Part shown: positions 44,246 to 54,890 of the stretch, one piece after another
Layout of the letters: the number at the start of each line of letters is the position of its first letter
Numbering within the stretch: position 1 is the first letter of the stretch
Source: Actinobacteria bacterium OK074
Lineage (GTDB): Bacteria; Actinomycetota; Actinomycetes; Streptomycetales; Streptomycetaceae
Direction: 5' to 3'
Length of the DNA stretch: 64,000 bases
Assembly (NCBI GenBank): GCA_001298575.1
Contig: LJCV01000155.1
Location: 1 to 64,000, forward strand
The notes under the pieces: generated by a model
The model's database searches: none
What the model was told of the DNA's origin: nothing
The model's input: the letters and a program-made list of their open reading frames with translations, nothing else
Position numbers and translations under genes: made by a program

Positions 44246-44286
44246 CGTCAGGACCCGTACAGCCCCCGGCTGTACGGGTCCTGACG
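44246..44286. terminator. Strong bidirectional terminator between pgl and pgi
   Basis: A perfect 19-bp stem (44246-44264 with 44268-44286) closes a 3-nt CCC spacer, followed by TTTCCTC. It separates two converging genes. Confidence 0.85.
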
Positions 44287-44331
44287 TTTCCTCACCCGTT
44301 CCCTCGCCCCCTCACCCCGTCAGCCGTCCCC

Positions 44332-45984
44332 TCAACGCCCCCGCAGCTCCCGGTACTTGGCCACCAGCGCCTTGGTCGACTCGTCAAGGCCCGACACCTC
44401 GGCGCCCTCGGTGAGCGCGGGCTCGACCCGCTTGGCGAGGACCTTGCCCAGCTCCACGCCCCACTGGTCGAAGGAGTCGATGTTCCACACCGCGCCCTGC
44501 ACGAACACCTTGTGCTCGTACAGCGCGATCAGCTGGCCGAGCACCGACGGGGTCAGCTCGCGCGCGAGGATCGTCGTCGTCGGGTGGTTGCCCTTGAACG
44601 TCTTGTGCGGCACCAGCTCCTCCGGCGCTCCCTCCGCCCGCACCTCGTCGGGCGTCTTGCCGAAGGCCAGCGCCTGCGTCTGCGCGAAGAAGTTCGCCAT
44701 CAGCAGGTCATGCTGGGCGACCAGCCCCGGCTGGAGACCGTCGACCGGCTCGGCGAAGCCGATGAAGTCGGCCGGGATCAACTTCGTTCCCTGGTGGATG
44801 AGTTGGTAGTACGCGTGCTGCCCGTTGGTGCCCGGCGTGCCCCACACCACGGGCCCGGTCTGCCAGTCGACCTCCTTGCCGTCCCGGCCCACGTACTTGC
44901 CGTTGGACTCCATGTCCAGCTGCTGGAGGTAGGCGGTGAACTTGGAGAGGTAGTGGCTGTACGGCAGCACCGCGTGCGACTGGGCGTCGTGGAAGTTGCC
45001 GTACCAGATCCCCAACAGGCCAAGGAGCAGCGGCACGTTGGCCTCGGCGGGCGCGGTGCGGAAGTGCTCGTCGACGAGGTGGAAGCCGTCGAGCATCTCC
45101 CGGAAGCGGTCCGGGCCGATGGCGATCATCAGCGCGAGCCCGATGGCCGAGTCGTACGAGTAGCGGCCGCCGACCCAGTCCCAGAACTCGAACATGTTGG
45201 CCGTGTCGATGCCGAAGTCGGCGACCTTGCCCCCGTTGGTGGACAGCGCCACGAAGTGCTTGGCGACGGCTTCCTGACCGGCCTTCAGCTCACCCAGCAG
45301 CCAGGTACGGGCCGAGGTCGCGTTGGTGATCGTCTCGATGGTGGTGAAGGTCTTCGAGGCGATGACGAACAGGGTCTCGGCCGCGTCCAGGTCGCGCACG
45401 GCCTCGTGCAGGTCGGCGCCGTCGACGTTCGACACGAACCGGACGGTGAGGTCCCGGTCGGTGTAGCCGCGCAGCGCCTCGTACGCCATCGCGGGGCCCA
45501 GGTCGGAGCCGCCGATGCCGACGTTGACAATGTTCTTGATGCGCTTGCCGGTGTGGCCGGTCCACGCGCCGGAGCGGACCCGGGTGGCGAAGTCGGCCAT
45601 CTTGTCGAGGACTTCGTGCACCGCGGGCACCACGTTGGTGCCGTCGACCTCGATCACCGCGTCCCGCGGGGCGCGCAGCGCGGTGTGCAGCACGGCCCGG
45701 TCCTCGGTGACGTTGATCTTCGCGCCGCCGAACATGGCGTCCCGCAGCCCGAACACGTCCGTCGCGTCGGCGAGTTCGCGCAGCAGCCGCAGGGTCTCGT
45801 CGGTGACGAGGTGCTTGGAGTAGTCGAGGTACAGGTCGCCGACCTGGAGGGTGTAGCCGGAGCCGCGCCCGGGGTCGGCCGCGAACAGGTCCCGCAGCCG
45901 GACGTCCCCGAGTTCGTCGCGGTGCTTGGCCAGCGCGGTCCACTCGGGCCGCTGGTTGAGCCTGGTACGGCTGTCTGCGTTCAT
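44332..45984 (-). CDS. pgi: Glucose-6-phosphate isomerase
   Basis: 550 aa from the ATG at 45984. Signature regions: [25 protein letters not shown], and the catalytic block with [19 protein letters not shown] and KTFKGNHPT. It interconverts glucose-6-phosphate and fructose-6-phosphate, linking glycolysis to the convergent pentose-phosphate operon. Ribosome site GGAAG is modest; an upstream reading-frame extension has no support. Confidence 0.95.
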   Translation of the reverse strand: MNADSRTRLNQRPEWTALAKHRDELGDVRLRDLFAADPGRGSGYTLQVGDLYLDYSKHLVTDETLRLLRELADATDVFGLRDAMFGGAKINVTEDRAVLHTALRAPRDAVIEVDGTNVVPAVHEVLDKMADFATRVRSGAWTGHTGKRIKNIVNVGIGGSDLGPAMAYEALRGYTDRDLTVRFVSNVDGADLHEAVRDLDAAETLFVIASKTFTTIETITNATSARTWLLGELKAGQEAVAKHFVALSTNGGKVADFGIDTANMFEFWDWVGGRYSYDSAIGLALMIAIGPDRFREMLDGFHLVDEHFRTAPAEANVPLLLGLLGIWYGNFHDAQSHAVLPYSHYLSKFTAYLQQLDMESNGKYVGRDGKEVDWQTGPVVWGTPGTNGQHAYYQLIHQGTKLIPADFIGFAEPVDGLQPGLVAQHDLLMANFFAQTQALAFGKTPDEVRAEGAPEELVPHKTFKGNHPTTTILARELTPSVLGQLIALYEHKVFVQGAVWNIDSFDQWGVELGKVLAKRVEPALTEGAEVSGLDESTKALVAKYRELRGR

Positions 45985-46117
45985 CTCGGACTTCCGCCTT
46001 CTTCCTTGCTGTGCCTGTGCTGCATGCATGCGCGTGTGCCGCGTGCCGTGGGGGCCGCGCGCCTTGTCCCGTCGGCGCCTCCCCCGGGTGTCCCGTCGGC
46101 TTTTCCAACCTAATTGA

Positions 46118-47395
46118 TCAGGTTGACCGAAGGGTGACGTCGGCCGTCGCGGAGTCGTCGCACGGGTCGTCAACAACTACGTCCGGCCGGGCCACGGGTA
46201 TCAACGCGACGGCGGCGAGCCCGACCAGGGCCGCCGTGAACAGCGCGGGTCCGTTCAGCCCGGCCGTCTTGGCCACGAGCCCGCCGAGCAGCGCGCCCAC
46301 CGGGGCACCCGAGGTGGAGGCCGTACGGAAGGCGGAGGCGATACGGCCCACCATGTCCTGGGGGCTGCGCTGCTGCATCAGCGTGACCTGGTTGACGTTC
46401 CACACCATGTTCATGGCGCCGAGCAGGAACATGCCCACGACGAGCGCGCCCAGGTGCCGGACGGACCCGATGAGTACCAGGGCCGACGTCTGCACGGACA
46501 CCCCCGCGAGCAGGGCGCGGGTCCGCCCGACCCGGTCGGCGAGCCGCCGGGCGACGAACCCTCCGGTGAAGCTGCCGGCCGAGAACGCGGTCATCGCGAC
46601 CGCGTACCCCGCGGTCCCGGCGTCCAGCCAGCGTGTCACGTGCAGCACCAGGGTGGCGATCAGGGCGCCCATGCCGATGTTGCACAGCAGGGTGGCCACG
46701 CAGGTGGCCCGCAGGACCCGGTCGCGCCACAGCACCCGCAGCCCGGCGCCGATCTCGGAGCGGATGGTGCTGCCTGCCGGGCGCGGCGCGCGCTCGGGCG
46801 GCCTGATCCGCAGGGAGGCCACGAGCACGGCGGCCAGCAGGAACGTGGTCGCGTCCGCGGTGAACGGCGCGGCGGCCCCGGCGGCCAGCAGCAACGGCAC
46901 CAGCGCCCCGCCCAGCAGGCCCCCGGCGAGTTGCTGACCGGTCATCAGCCGGGCGTTGGCACTGCCGAGCGCCTCCCGGTCCACCAGGGACGGCAGCAGT
47001 GCGGTGGAGGCGTTGTCGAACAGGGTCTGAAGGGTCGTCAGGGAGAAGGCGAGCGCGATGACCACGGGGATCGACGCGTGCCCGAGCGCCACGACGAGGG
47101 CGAACCCGGCGACGAGCAGGCCCCGTACGGTGTCGACCGCCCACATCGCGCGGCGCTGGTCCACCCGGTCCGCGACGGCGCCGCCGAGGAGGCCGAACAA
47201 CAGCCAGGGGGCGTAACCGCAGGCGGTGACGGAGGCGATGACCAGCGGGTCATCGGTGAGCTGCGAGGCGAGCAGGGGCAGGGCCGCACCGCGCATGGCG
47301 TCCCCGAACCGCGACACCACGGCGGCGGTCCACAACCGCCCGAATCCCCCGCGCCAGGCGGGAGTTCGCACGTCCCGCACCACAGCCGTTCCCAC
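46118..47395 (-). CDS. MFS transporter (enterobactin-exporter-like, DHA3 type)
   Basis: 425 aa with 12 membrane helices. N-terminal [26 protein letters not shown] and [15 protein letters not shown] fit the DHA3/EntS type. GAGGG lies before the GTG start. The role is export of an unknown compound. It lies between pgi and the rbpA gene without a linked regulator. Confidence 0.85.
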   Translation of the reverse strand: MGTAVVRDVRTPAWRGGFGRLWTAAVVSRFGDAMRGAALPLLASQLTDDPLVIASVTACGYAPWLLFGLLGGAVADRVDQRRAMWAVDTVRGLLVAGFALVVALGHASIPVVIALAFSLTTLQTLFDNASTALLPSLVDREALGSANARLMTGQQLAGGLLGGALVPLLLAAGAAAPFTADATTFLLAAVLVASLRIRPPERAPRPAGSTIRSEIGAGLRVLWRDRVLRATCVATLLCNIGMGALIATLVLHVTRWLDAGTAGYAVAMTAFSAGSFTGGFVARRLADRVGRTRALLAGVSVQTSALVLIGSVRHLGALVVGMFLLGAMNMVWNVNQVTLMQQRSPQDMVGRIASAFRTASTSGAPVGALLGGLVAKTAGLNGPALFTAALVGLAAVALIPVARPDVVVDDPCDDSATADVTLRST

Positions 47396-47496
47396 TGGGC
47401 CCCCTCGCAGCTCCGTATCGGCGAGATCCCGGAGGATCCCGATGCGAGAACCGTAGAGGGCACCACTGACAACGGCCCTGACCTGGGAAAACGGAG

Positions 47497-47832
47497 CTAG
47501 ATCTCGCCCCGCAGCTTCGCCAGCGCCTCCGCCAGGATCGCCTCGCCGTCCGCGTCGCTGCGACGCTCACGGACGTAGGCGAGGTGCGTCTTGTAGGGCT
47601 CGGTGCGCGGCGGGTCCGGGGGGTTGTCCCGGTCCTGACCGGCAGGAAAGCCGCAGCGCGGGCAGTCCCAGGTGTCGGGGACCTGCGCGTCGCTGGCGAA
47701 GCTCGGCTGCGTCTCGTGCTTGTTGGAGCACCAGAAGGAGATGCGCAGACGCGGTGCGGACTCGCCGCGCTCGGCCTCGCCCATCGGCCCCGCCCCGACC
47801 CGGCTTCCTCGGATCGCGTTGCCACTTGCCAC
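47497..47832 (-). CDS. rbpA: RNA polymerase-binding protein RbpA family
   Basis: 111 aa. It has the N-terminal RbpA tail (GSRVGAGPMGE), a core domain with possible zinc ligands C35, H39, C57 and C60 (WCSNKHE, DCPRCG), and the C-terminal sigma-interaction domain (PYKTHLAYVRERRSDADGEAI). RbpA binds the housekeeping sigma factor and stabilises open complexes. Streptomyces may carry a paralogue, so this could be the RbpB member; the residues look fully functional. GTG start with GGGAG upstream. Confidence 0.9.
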   Translation of the reverse strand: MASGNAIRGSRVGAGPMGEAERGESAPRLRISFWCSNKHETQPSFASDAQVPDTWDCPRCGFPAGQDRDNPPDPPRTEPYKTHLAYVRERRSDADGEAILAEALAKLRGEI

Positions 47833-47859
47833 GGTCGTAACTCCCTGCGTAATGGTGCC

Positions 47860-47885
47860 GCGAAGCGAGTCGGCGTGACGCTTCG
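47860..47885 (-). promoter_or_regulatory. Leader hairpin of the rbpA gene
   Basis: GCGAAGCG (47860-47867) and CGCTTCGC (47878-47885, allowing the final base) form an 8-bp stem in the 5' leader. On the minus strand TAGACT with upstream TGGACG (about 16 bp spacing) lies just above it and is a likely promoter. Confidence 0.45.
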
Positions 47886-48065
47886 CTGCGAGCGCCTCAG
47901 TCTACGTAAGGCCCAACGCGCGTCCAGGGATTGGAGTCACCTCCCGGTCACTGGACGCAAGCCCCATGATAGGCCGCGTCCGAAGACCCGTACCGTACAT
48001 GGGGCGTTACGTACGGAAAGTGCGACCTCATCGGCTGCCGGACGGGCGGTGCACCGGACGCGAAA

Positions 48066-48094
48066 GTGCCCGCGCCCGAGTCGGGCGCGGGCAC
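48066..48094 (-). terminator. Terminator after secG
   Basis: GTGCCCGCGCCCGA pairs perfectly with TCGGGCGCGGGCAC around one central base (a real loop would open several pairs). It is 27 bp beyond the secG stop. Confidence 0.75.
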
Positions 48095-48120
48095 AGACCC
48101 ACGAACAAAAGCGGCGGACG

Positions 48121-48354
48121 TCAGCTGGTCTTCATCACGATGCCGAGCACCACGATGCACGCGAACCAGCCCAGACCGATCACGATGGTGATCCGGTCGA
48201 GGTTGCGCTCGGCGACCGAGGAGCCGCCGACGGACGACTGCATGCCGCCACCGAACATGTCGGAGAGACCGCCGCCCTTCCCCTTGTGCATCAGCACCAG
48301 CAGCATCAGCAGCAGGCTGAAGACGATCAGGGCGATCGAGAACCCCAAAACCAC
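48121..48354 (-). CDS. secG: Preprotein translocase subunit SecG
   Basis: 77 aa with two membrane helices (about 2-23 and 54-74) joined by a Gly/Ser-rich loop, the SecG layout. It assists the SecYE channel. The GTG at 48354 has GAGGAAG about 11 bases upstream; the longer open frame upstream starts in the intergenic hairpin area and is not supported. Confidence 0.92.
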   Translation of the reverse strand: MVLGFSIALIVFSLLLMLLVLMHKGKGGGLSDMFGGGMQSSVGGSSVAERNLDRITIVIGLGWFACIVVLGIVMKTS

Positions 48355-48485
48355 GGCTGGACCAACTTCCTCGGAATCGGATGAGCGAGCGGGGACAGAG
48401 CTGTCGCTATGTCCCCGCAAGGGTACGACGGATCCTCGTTACCGCATACTCAGTGCTTGTCGGGTCGCCTCCGGGGCGCTCCAAC

Positions 48486-48551
48486 CCGGGGTCGAGAGGC
48501 CGACCGTGCTCAGCCCTTCGGGCCTCCGCGCGCTCGGCCTCTCGACCCCGG
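48486..48551 (-). terminator. Large hairpin between tpiA and secG
   Basis: CCGGGGTCGAGAGGCCGA (48486-48503) pairs perfectly over 18 bp with 48534-48551; the 30-nt loop holds a smaller stem. It lies 16 bp after the tpiA stop and ends the gap-pgk-tpiA unit. Confidence 0.75.
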
Positions 48552-48566
48552 CCGCGCCCCTACGGC

Positions 48567-49343
48567 TCACTGGTCGCGGAAGCGCACGATCTTGACGAAC
48601 TCGTCGGCGTCCAGCGAGGCCCCGCCGACCAGCGCGCCGTCGATGTCGGGCTTGGCCATGATCTCGGCGACGTTGCCGGCCTTGACGGAGCCGCCGTACT
48701 GGATGCGGACGGCGTCGGCCACCTCGGGCGAGTACAGCTCGACGAGCTTGCCGCGGATCGCCGCGCAGACCTCCTGGGCGTCGTCGGCGCCGCAGACCTT
48801 GCCGGTGCCGATGGCCCAGACCGGCTCGTAGGCAATGACGATCGTCTCGGCCTGCTCGGCCGGGACGCCCTTGAGGCCGCCCTCGACCTGCTCCAGCGTG
48901 TGCGAGACGTGGTTGCCCGCCTCGCGGACGGCGAGTTCCTCGCCGACGCACAGGATCGGGGTGAGGCCGTGCTTGTAGGCGGCCTTGACCTTGGCGTTGA
49001 CGACGTCGTCGGTCTCGGCGTGGTACTGGCGCCGCTCGGAGTGGCCGACGGCGACGTACGTGCACTTCAGCTTGGCCAGCAGCGGCCCGGAGATCTCGCC
49101 GGTGTAGGCGCCCGAGTCGTACGCCGAGATGTCCTGGGCGCCGTACTTGATCTTGAGTTTGTCGCCGTCGACCAGGGTCTGTACGGAGCGCAGGTCGGTG
49201 AAGGGCGGCAGGACGGCGACCTCGACGGCCTCGTAGTCCTTGTCGGCCAGGGCGAAGGCGAGCTTCTGGACGTGTGCGATGGCCTCAAGGTGGTTGAGGT
49301 TCATCTTCCAGTTGCCCGCCATCAGCGGCGTGCGCGTGCTCAT
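48567..49343 (-). CDS. tpiA: Triose-phosphate isomerase
   Basis: 258 aa TIM barrel. N-terminal GNWKMNLN (catalytic Asn/Lys), GHSERRQ (catalytic His) and [11 protein letters not shown] (catalytic Glu, loop 6) are all present, with YGGSVKAGN near the end. It starts 6 bp after the pgk stop; GGAGG in the end of pgk serves as the ribosome site. Confidence 0.96.
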   Translation of the reverse strand: MSTRTPLMAGNWKMNLNHLEAIAHVQKLAFALADKDYEAVEVAVLPPFTDLRSVQTLVDGDKLKIKYGAQDISAYDSGAYTGEISGPLLAKLKCTYVAVGHSERRQYHAETDDVVNAKVKAAYKHGLTPILCVGEELAVREAGNHVSHTLEQVEGGLKGVPAEQAETIVIAYEPVWAIGTGKVCGADDAQEVCAAIRGKLVELYSPEVADAVRIQYGGSVKAGNVAEIMAKPDIDGALVGGASLDADEFVKIVRFRDQ

Positions 49344-49349
49344 AAGGGG

Positions 49350-50561
49350 TCAGTCCTCCAGTGCGGCGAGGCCGGGGAGCGTCTTGCCCTCTAGGTATTC
49401 GAGGGAGGCGCCGCCGCCGGTCGAGATGTGGCCGAATGCCGTCTCGTCGAAGCCCAGGATGCGGACGGCCGCGGCGGAGTCGCCACCGCCGACGACCGTG
49501 AAGGCCGGGGAGTCGAGAAGGGCCTGGGCGACCGCCTTGGTGCCCTCGGCGTAGTCGGGGTGCTCGAAGACGCCCATGGGGCCGTTCCAGAAAATGGTGG
49601 CCGCGTCGGCGAGCTTCGAGGCGTACAGGGCACCGGTCTCGGGACCGATGTCGAGGCCCATCCGGTCGGCCGGGATGGCGTCCGCGGCGACGGTGGTGGG
49701 GTGGGACGGGGCCTTCGTCTTCAGGTCCGGGAACGCGGTCGCGGCCACGACGTCGACCGGGACGACCAGCTCGACGCCGTTCTTCTCGGCGCGCTCGACG
49801 TACTCGGTGACGGCGGGCAGCTGGTCGTCCTGGACCAGGGAGGCGCCGATCTCGTAGCCCTTGGCCTTGAGGAAGGTGAAGGCCATGCCGCCGCCGATGA
49901 GGATGCGGTCGGCCTTGTCGAGCAGCTGGTCGATGACGGCGAGCTTGTCGGAGACCTTGGAGCCGCCGAGGGCGACGGCGTAGGGCCGCTTGACGTCCTC
50001 GGTGAGCTTCTTCAGGACGCCGACCTCGGTGGCGATGAGGTAGCCGGCGTAGTGCGGCAGGCGGGCCGGGAGGTCGTACACGGAGGCGTGCTTGCGGTGC
50101 ACGGCGCCGAAGCCGTCGCCCACGTAGATGTCCGCCAGGGCGGCGAGCCGGTCGGCGAACTCGCCGCGCTCGACGTCGTCCTTGGCGGTCTCGCCCGGGT
50201 TGAAGCGCAGGTTCTCGATGACCGCGACCTGGCCGGGTTCGAGGCCGTTGACCGCGTCGTGGGCGGCGGGGCCGACGGTGTCCTGGGCGAACGCGACCGG
50301 CGCGCCGAGGAGTTCGGCGAGCCGCTCGGCGGGCTGGAGCAGGGAGAAGGCCGGGTCCGGGGCGCCCTTGGGGCGGCCCAGGTGCGAGGCGACGATCACC
50401 TTGGCGCCCGCCTCGACGAGGGCCTTGATCGTGGGCAGCACGGCGCGGATACGGCCGTCGTCGGTGATGAGGCCGTCGGCCAGCGGCACGTTCAGGTCGG
50501 CGCGGACGAAGACCCGCTTGCCGTCCACGCCTTCGGCGAGAAGTTCGTCGATCGTCTTCAT
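49350..50561 (-). CDS. pgk: Phosphoglycerate kinase
   Basis: 403 aa. N-terminal signature KRVFVRADLNVPL and C-terminal GGGDSAAAV with nucleotide-binding residues. It makes ATP from 1,3-bisphosphoglycerate. AGGAG lies seven bases before the ATG. It is 113 bp downstream of gap, with a hairpin in the gap. Confidence 0.96.
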   Translation of the reverse strand: MKTIDELLAEGVDGKRVFVRADLNVPLADGLITDDGRIRAVLPTIKALVEAGAKVIVASHLGRPKGAPDPAFSLLQPAERLAELLGAPVAFAQDTVGPAAHDAVNGLEPGQVAVIENLRFNPGETAKDDVERGEFADRLAALADIYVGDGFGAVHRKHASVYDLPARLPHYAGYLIATEVGVLKKLTEDVKRPYAVALGGSKVSDKLAVIDQLLDKADRILIGGGMAFTFLKAKGYEIGASLVQDDQLPAVTEYVERAEKNGVELVVPVDVVAATAFPDLKTKAPSHPTTVAADAIPADRMGLDIGPETGALYASKLADAATIFWNGPMGVFEHPDYAEGTKAVAQALLDSPAFTVVGGGDSAAAVRILGFDETAFGHISTGGGASLEYLEGKTLPGLAALED

Positions 50562-50605
50562 GAGGGGGCTCCTGGGAGGGCTGGCTGATCCATCAGTACG
50601 TGCGA

Positions 50606-50645
50606 CAGGGCCCGGGCAGCGCGGCGGTGCGCTGCCCGAGCCCTG
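50606..50645 (-). terminator. Hairpin between gap and pgk (partial terminator?)
   Basis: A 17-bp stem with one mismatch (50606-50622 with 50629-50645) and a 6-nt loop lies in the 113-bp gap-pgk spacer. It may end part of the gap transcripts or protect their 3' end. Confidence 0.6.
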
Positions 50646-50674
50646 TGCTCACATCGAGATGCCGGCTCTGGGAC

Positions 50675-51700
<1,026 letters not shown>

Positions 51701-51812
51701 TTAGGTACGCCGGGTCTCGTCCGGCGAGCAGTGTTTGGGATGTCCCCGACCGCCTACGACCCTACCTCCCCCGGAGCCCCGTGGTGACATCGAGATGCCC
51801 CATACACGGACG

Positions 51813-51848
51813 GGCGGCCCGTACCCGCCAGTAGGGGTACGGACCGCC
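51813..51848 (-). terminator. Terminator after the M14 carboxypeptidase gene
   Basis: GGCGGCCCGTACCC (51813-51826) pairs with 51835-51848 with one mismatch and an 8-nt loop. It separates the carboxypeptidase gene from the gap promoter. Confidence 0.65.
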
Positions 51849-51935
51849 CCGCCACGAAGGCATCACCACTCCTTCGGGCGACAAGGCACCAACTGCCGTT
51901 GACCGACCGGTACTGACGCCGGTCGGCTCCTCGGT

Positions 51936-54890
51936 TCAGCTCTCCAGCGAGGCGAGGGCCCGGCCGACGAGCGCCGTGCGTTCGGCGGGCGTGGCGACCT
52001 GTTCCAGGCCGAAGCCGAGCAGCACGGTGTCGTCCGTGGTGACCGCGCCGTACGTCTTGAACAACTCGCCGACGCGCGCCCAGTCCTTGAGCACGGCCGG
52101 GCTGCCGGCGGGCGGTCCGGCGACGCTCCACGGCCCGAGCGAGGTCTCGAACCCCTCGGTCCCGGTGGCCGCGCCGTCGACGACGAGCGAGGTGTCGTCG
52201 AGCAGCACGCCGTGGCCGCCGGTGCCCGGGTCGGTGACGTAGCTGACGGAGACCTCCACCGTCTTTCCGGCGTAGGCGGAGAGGTCGAAGGAGACCGGCT
52301 GCCAGCCCGCGGAGGCCCCGGTGAAGCTGTTCCACGTGCCGCTGGTCCCGGTCGCGGTGCAGCCGCTCTGCGCCACGGTCAGGTAGTGCTTCAGCCAGGG
52401 GTGCTCGTTGACGTAGAACCCGGCCTCGCACTCGGTGGGTACGGCGGTGCCGGTGGCCCCGCCCGCCTCGGGCAGCGTCGTCCAGTCGTCGGCGCCCACG
52501 GTGTGGATCTCCAGGATCGCGTTGTCGTAGCCGGGCTCGGTGTCCCAGAGCATCCTGGCGGTCAGCTCGGGCGTGTCGGCCGCGCTGACGCCGGTGAGGT
52601 CGATGGTGCGGGTGAGCCGCTTGTAGGCGTCGTCGGTGTGGACGGCGGCGGCCATGTAGGACCCCTCGTAGGGCCCGTAGGGGTTGACGGTCCCGGCGTA
52701 CTGCCCGGCGCCCGCGCTGGCGAACTGCGGGTACGACGACACCGGCAGCGAGTCCGAGGTGACCCCGTAGGACCCGGCCGCGTTCAGCGGGTTGCCGGGG
52801 GCGTCCCCGAGGGTGCCGGTGACGCCGTCGAGCGCCCCGGAACCGGCGAATCCGGTGGCCCCGGAGAGCGATGTGCGCGAGTAGGCACCCAGGTAGTACT
52901 GGCTGAAGTCGTTGGACAGGGTCCCGTCGCCGAGGTCGACGCTGCCGCCGGCCTGTTCACCGGCCTCGATCAGCCTGCCGCCCTCGTTGAGGAAGGCCCG
53001 CAGCTGGATCTGGGTGGGATTTCCGGGCCGCTGCCCGCCCGTGTAGTGGACAACCGTGCCGAAGTGCCCGAGCACCCCGAGCGCGTCGGGCGCACCCTGA
53101 GTCGCCACGTCCCACACGATCGCACTGCGTCCGTTGGCCTTGAGGGCGTCGACGTACGTCTGCGCCTGCGTGGCGGCGGCCGTCTCCTCGGCCACGACCA
53201 GGGTGTCGGCCTTGGCGCGCGGGGCCACGGTGTAGGTGAAGTGGGTACTGGAGGTGGCCTTCCCCTTACGGGTCTCCCCCGTGAACCACACCTCGACCTT
53301 GTCGCCGGGGTCGCCGTCGCGCACCTTGGCCCGGTACTCGTCGAAGTACAGGTTGTCGCCCCCGCCGTACGTCTCACCCCCCTGCCACGCCTTGAGCGCC
53401 ATGTCCTGCGTACGCCCGCCGTTGACGCGGTACTTCAGTTCCTTGTCCCGCACGGACTTGCGTACGACGACGGAGACCTCCTGGTCGGCGCCGCGGGAGT
53501 ACGAGGTGGTGAAGGCGGCCGGGGTGAAGTCGGGCGCGTCGAGCCCGACGGAGGAGACCGGCTGGTCGGGCCGGGAGGCGGTCTCCGCGACCGAGAGGGC
53601 GAACGGAACGTTCTTCTCGAACTCGTCCTGGATCAGCTTCTCGTCGTCGGGGAAGTTGAAGCCGGACTGGCAGTCGGCGGCGTTCCAGGCGTCGTTCGGG
53701 TCGATGTTCGACGCGGTCTGGCACGTCGACATCTCGGGGGTGAACATCGCCATGCCGTTGACGTTGGAGGCGTGCCCGTCGGCCTCGCCGTTCGTCGTGT
53801 ACAGCTCGGACGAGAGCTGCGAACGGTAGCCGGGGATGGCCGGGTTCTCCGGCGTACCCGCGAGCGCCTTGTAGAGCACGTCGTCCGGGCTGGGCGTGGC
53901 GACCTGCCAGCCGACGCCGTAGAGCAGCAGTTCGGCCGCGGAGTGGTAGTTGATGCCGTACGAGAACCCGATGCGCTTCTCGAAGTTGTCGAGCGCCTGG
54001 GTCTCGGGCTCGGAGCCGGGGCTCGCGCCGCGGTAGGTCTCGCTGGTGGAGTTCGGTGACGAACCCTCGTCGTCGTAGCCCCACTTGTAGGCGAAGTTCC
54101 GGTTGAGGTCGACGCCGTCACCCGTACTGATGACCCCGTCGCCGTTGACGTCGCGCAGGTTCTTGCGCCACAGGCGGGTGTCGTCGCTCTGGAAGGTGTA
54201 GTCGTAGCCGTCGGGGTTGGCCGACAGCACGAACCAGAGTTCGGTCGAGTCGACGATCTTCTTGATGCGCTTGTCGGTCGAGTAGTTGTCCAGGTAGTAG
54301 TGCAGCAGCCGGCGGTTCATCTCCGGCGTGATCCACTCGCGCGCGTGCTGGTTGGACACGTACAGCACCGACGGCTTGGAGCCGTCCTTGGTCGTACGGG
54401 CGCCCTTGGTGAGCTTGAGCGCGAGGATGTCCTGCCCGTCGACGGTCTTCCCGATGGACACGACCTTGGTCAGACCGGGATGCGCCTGCCCGGTCTCGAC
54501 GATCTCCTGCTCCAGCCCGCCGGCCCCGCTGTACGGCCGGAACACCCCCTCGGCCGCGTCCGCGACCCGGGCCTCGGCCTTGGCCGAAAGCGTCCGCTCG
54601 GTGAGCTCGACGCCCTGCTTCTCCAGCTTCTTCGCCTGCGTGTCGGTCAGATAGACCTCGACGGTGGCGGTGCCCTTCTCGGGCGCCTGCTCCGCCAGTT
54701 CCTCCCCGTCCTGCCCGGCTTCGAGCAGCAGGGGGATCTGCTTCTTGGTGACCTCGGCATGGAACACCTTGACGGTGTCCGCGTCCCCCGCCCCTGAACT
54801 CCCGCTCCGCGCCTGGGCGACGGGCGCGAGCCCGACACCGCCCAACAGCAGCGCACCAACAGCGAGAACCACTCCAGATCTTCGTCTCAT
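51936..54890 (-). CDS. Secreted M14 zinc carboxypeptidase, large multidomain
   Basis: 984 aa with a Sec signal (MRRRSGVVL start, cleavage near AQA, about residue 27). A propeptide-like part is followed by the M14 domain (about 120-450): zinc ligands H182 and E185 (NQHAREW) and H316 (INYHSAAE), and likely catalytic E386 (FTPEMST). An EF-hand/dockerin-like Ca2+ loop DVNGDGVISTGD (247-258) lies inside the catalytic domain, next to VDLNRNF. The C-terminal half looks like beta-sandwich and M6-like accessory domains. It probably degrades peptides outside the cell. Confidence 0.88.
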   Translation of the reverse strand: MRRRSGVVLAVGALLLGGVGLAPVAQARSGSSGAGDADTVKVFHAEVTKKQIPLLLEAGQDGEELAEQAPEKGTATVEVYLTDTQAKKLEKQGVELTERTLSAKAEARVADAAEGVFRPYSGAGGLEQEIVETGQAHPGLTKVVSIGKTVDGQDILALKLTKGARTTKDGSKPSVLYVSNQHAREWITPEMNRRLLHYYLDNYSTDKRIKKIVDSTELWFVLSANPDGYDYTFQSDDTRLWRKNLRDVNGDGVISTGDGVDLNRNFAYKWGYDDEGSSPNSTSETYRGASPGSEPETQALDNFEKRIGFSYGINYHSAAELLLYGVGWQVATPSPDDVLYKALAGTPENPAIPGYRSQLSSELYTTNGEADGHASNVNGMAMFTPEMSTCQTASNIDPNDAWNAADCQSGFNFPDDEKLIQDEFEKNVPFALSVAETASRPDQPVSSVGLDAPDFTPAAFTTSYSRGADQEVSVVVRKSVRDKELKYRVNGGRTQDMALKAWQGGETYGGGDNLYFDEYRAKVRDGDPGDKVEVWFTGETRKGKATSSTHFTYTVAPRAKADTLVVAEETAAATQAQTYVDALKANGRSAIVWDVATQGAPDALGVLGHFGTVVHYTGGQRPGNPTQIQLRAFLNEGGRLIEAGEQAGGSVDLGDGTLSNDFSQYYLGAYSRTSLSGATGFAGSGALDGVTGTLGDAPGNPLNAAGSYGVTSDSLPVSSYPQFASAGAGQYAGTVNPYGPYEGSYMAAAVHTDDAYKRLTRTIDLTGVSAADTPELTARMLWDTEPGYDNAILEIHTVGADDWTTLPEAGGATGTAVPTECEAGFYVNEHPWLKHYLTVAQSGCTATGTSGTWNSFTGASAGWQPVSFDLSAYAGKTVEVSVSYVTDPGTGGHGVLLDDTSLVVDGAATGTEGFETSLGPWSVAGPPAGSPAVLKDWARVGELFKTYGAVTTDDTVLLGFGLEQVATPAERTALVGRALASLES

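Noticed and set aside
47833..47960. SigR-type promoter (GGGAAT-N18-GTT) for the rbpA gene
   Set aside because: GGGAGG and GTT are present but about 22 bp apart, so spacing does not fit.
48355..48420. Longer SecG starting at 48420
   Set aside because: The extra 22 residues are hydrophilic and not SecG-like; GTG 48354 begins the first membrane helix.
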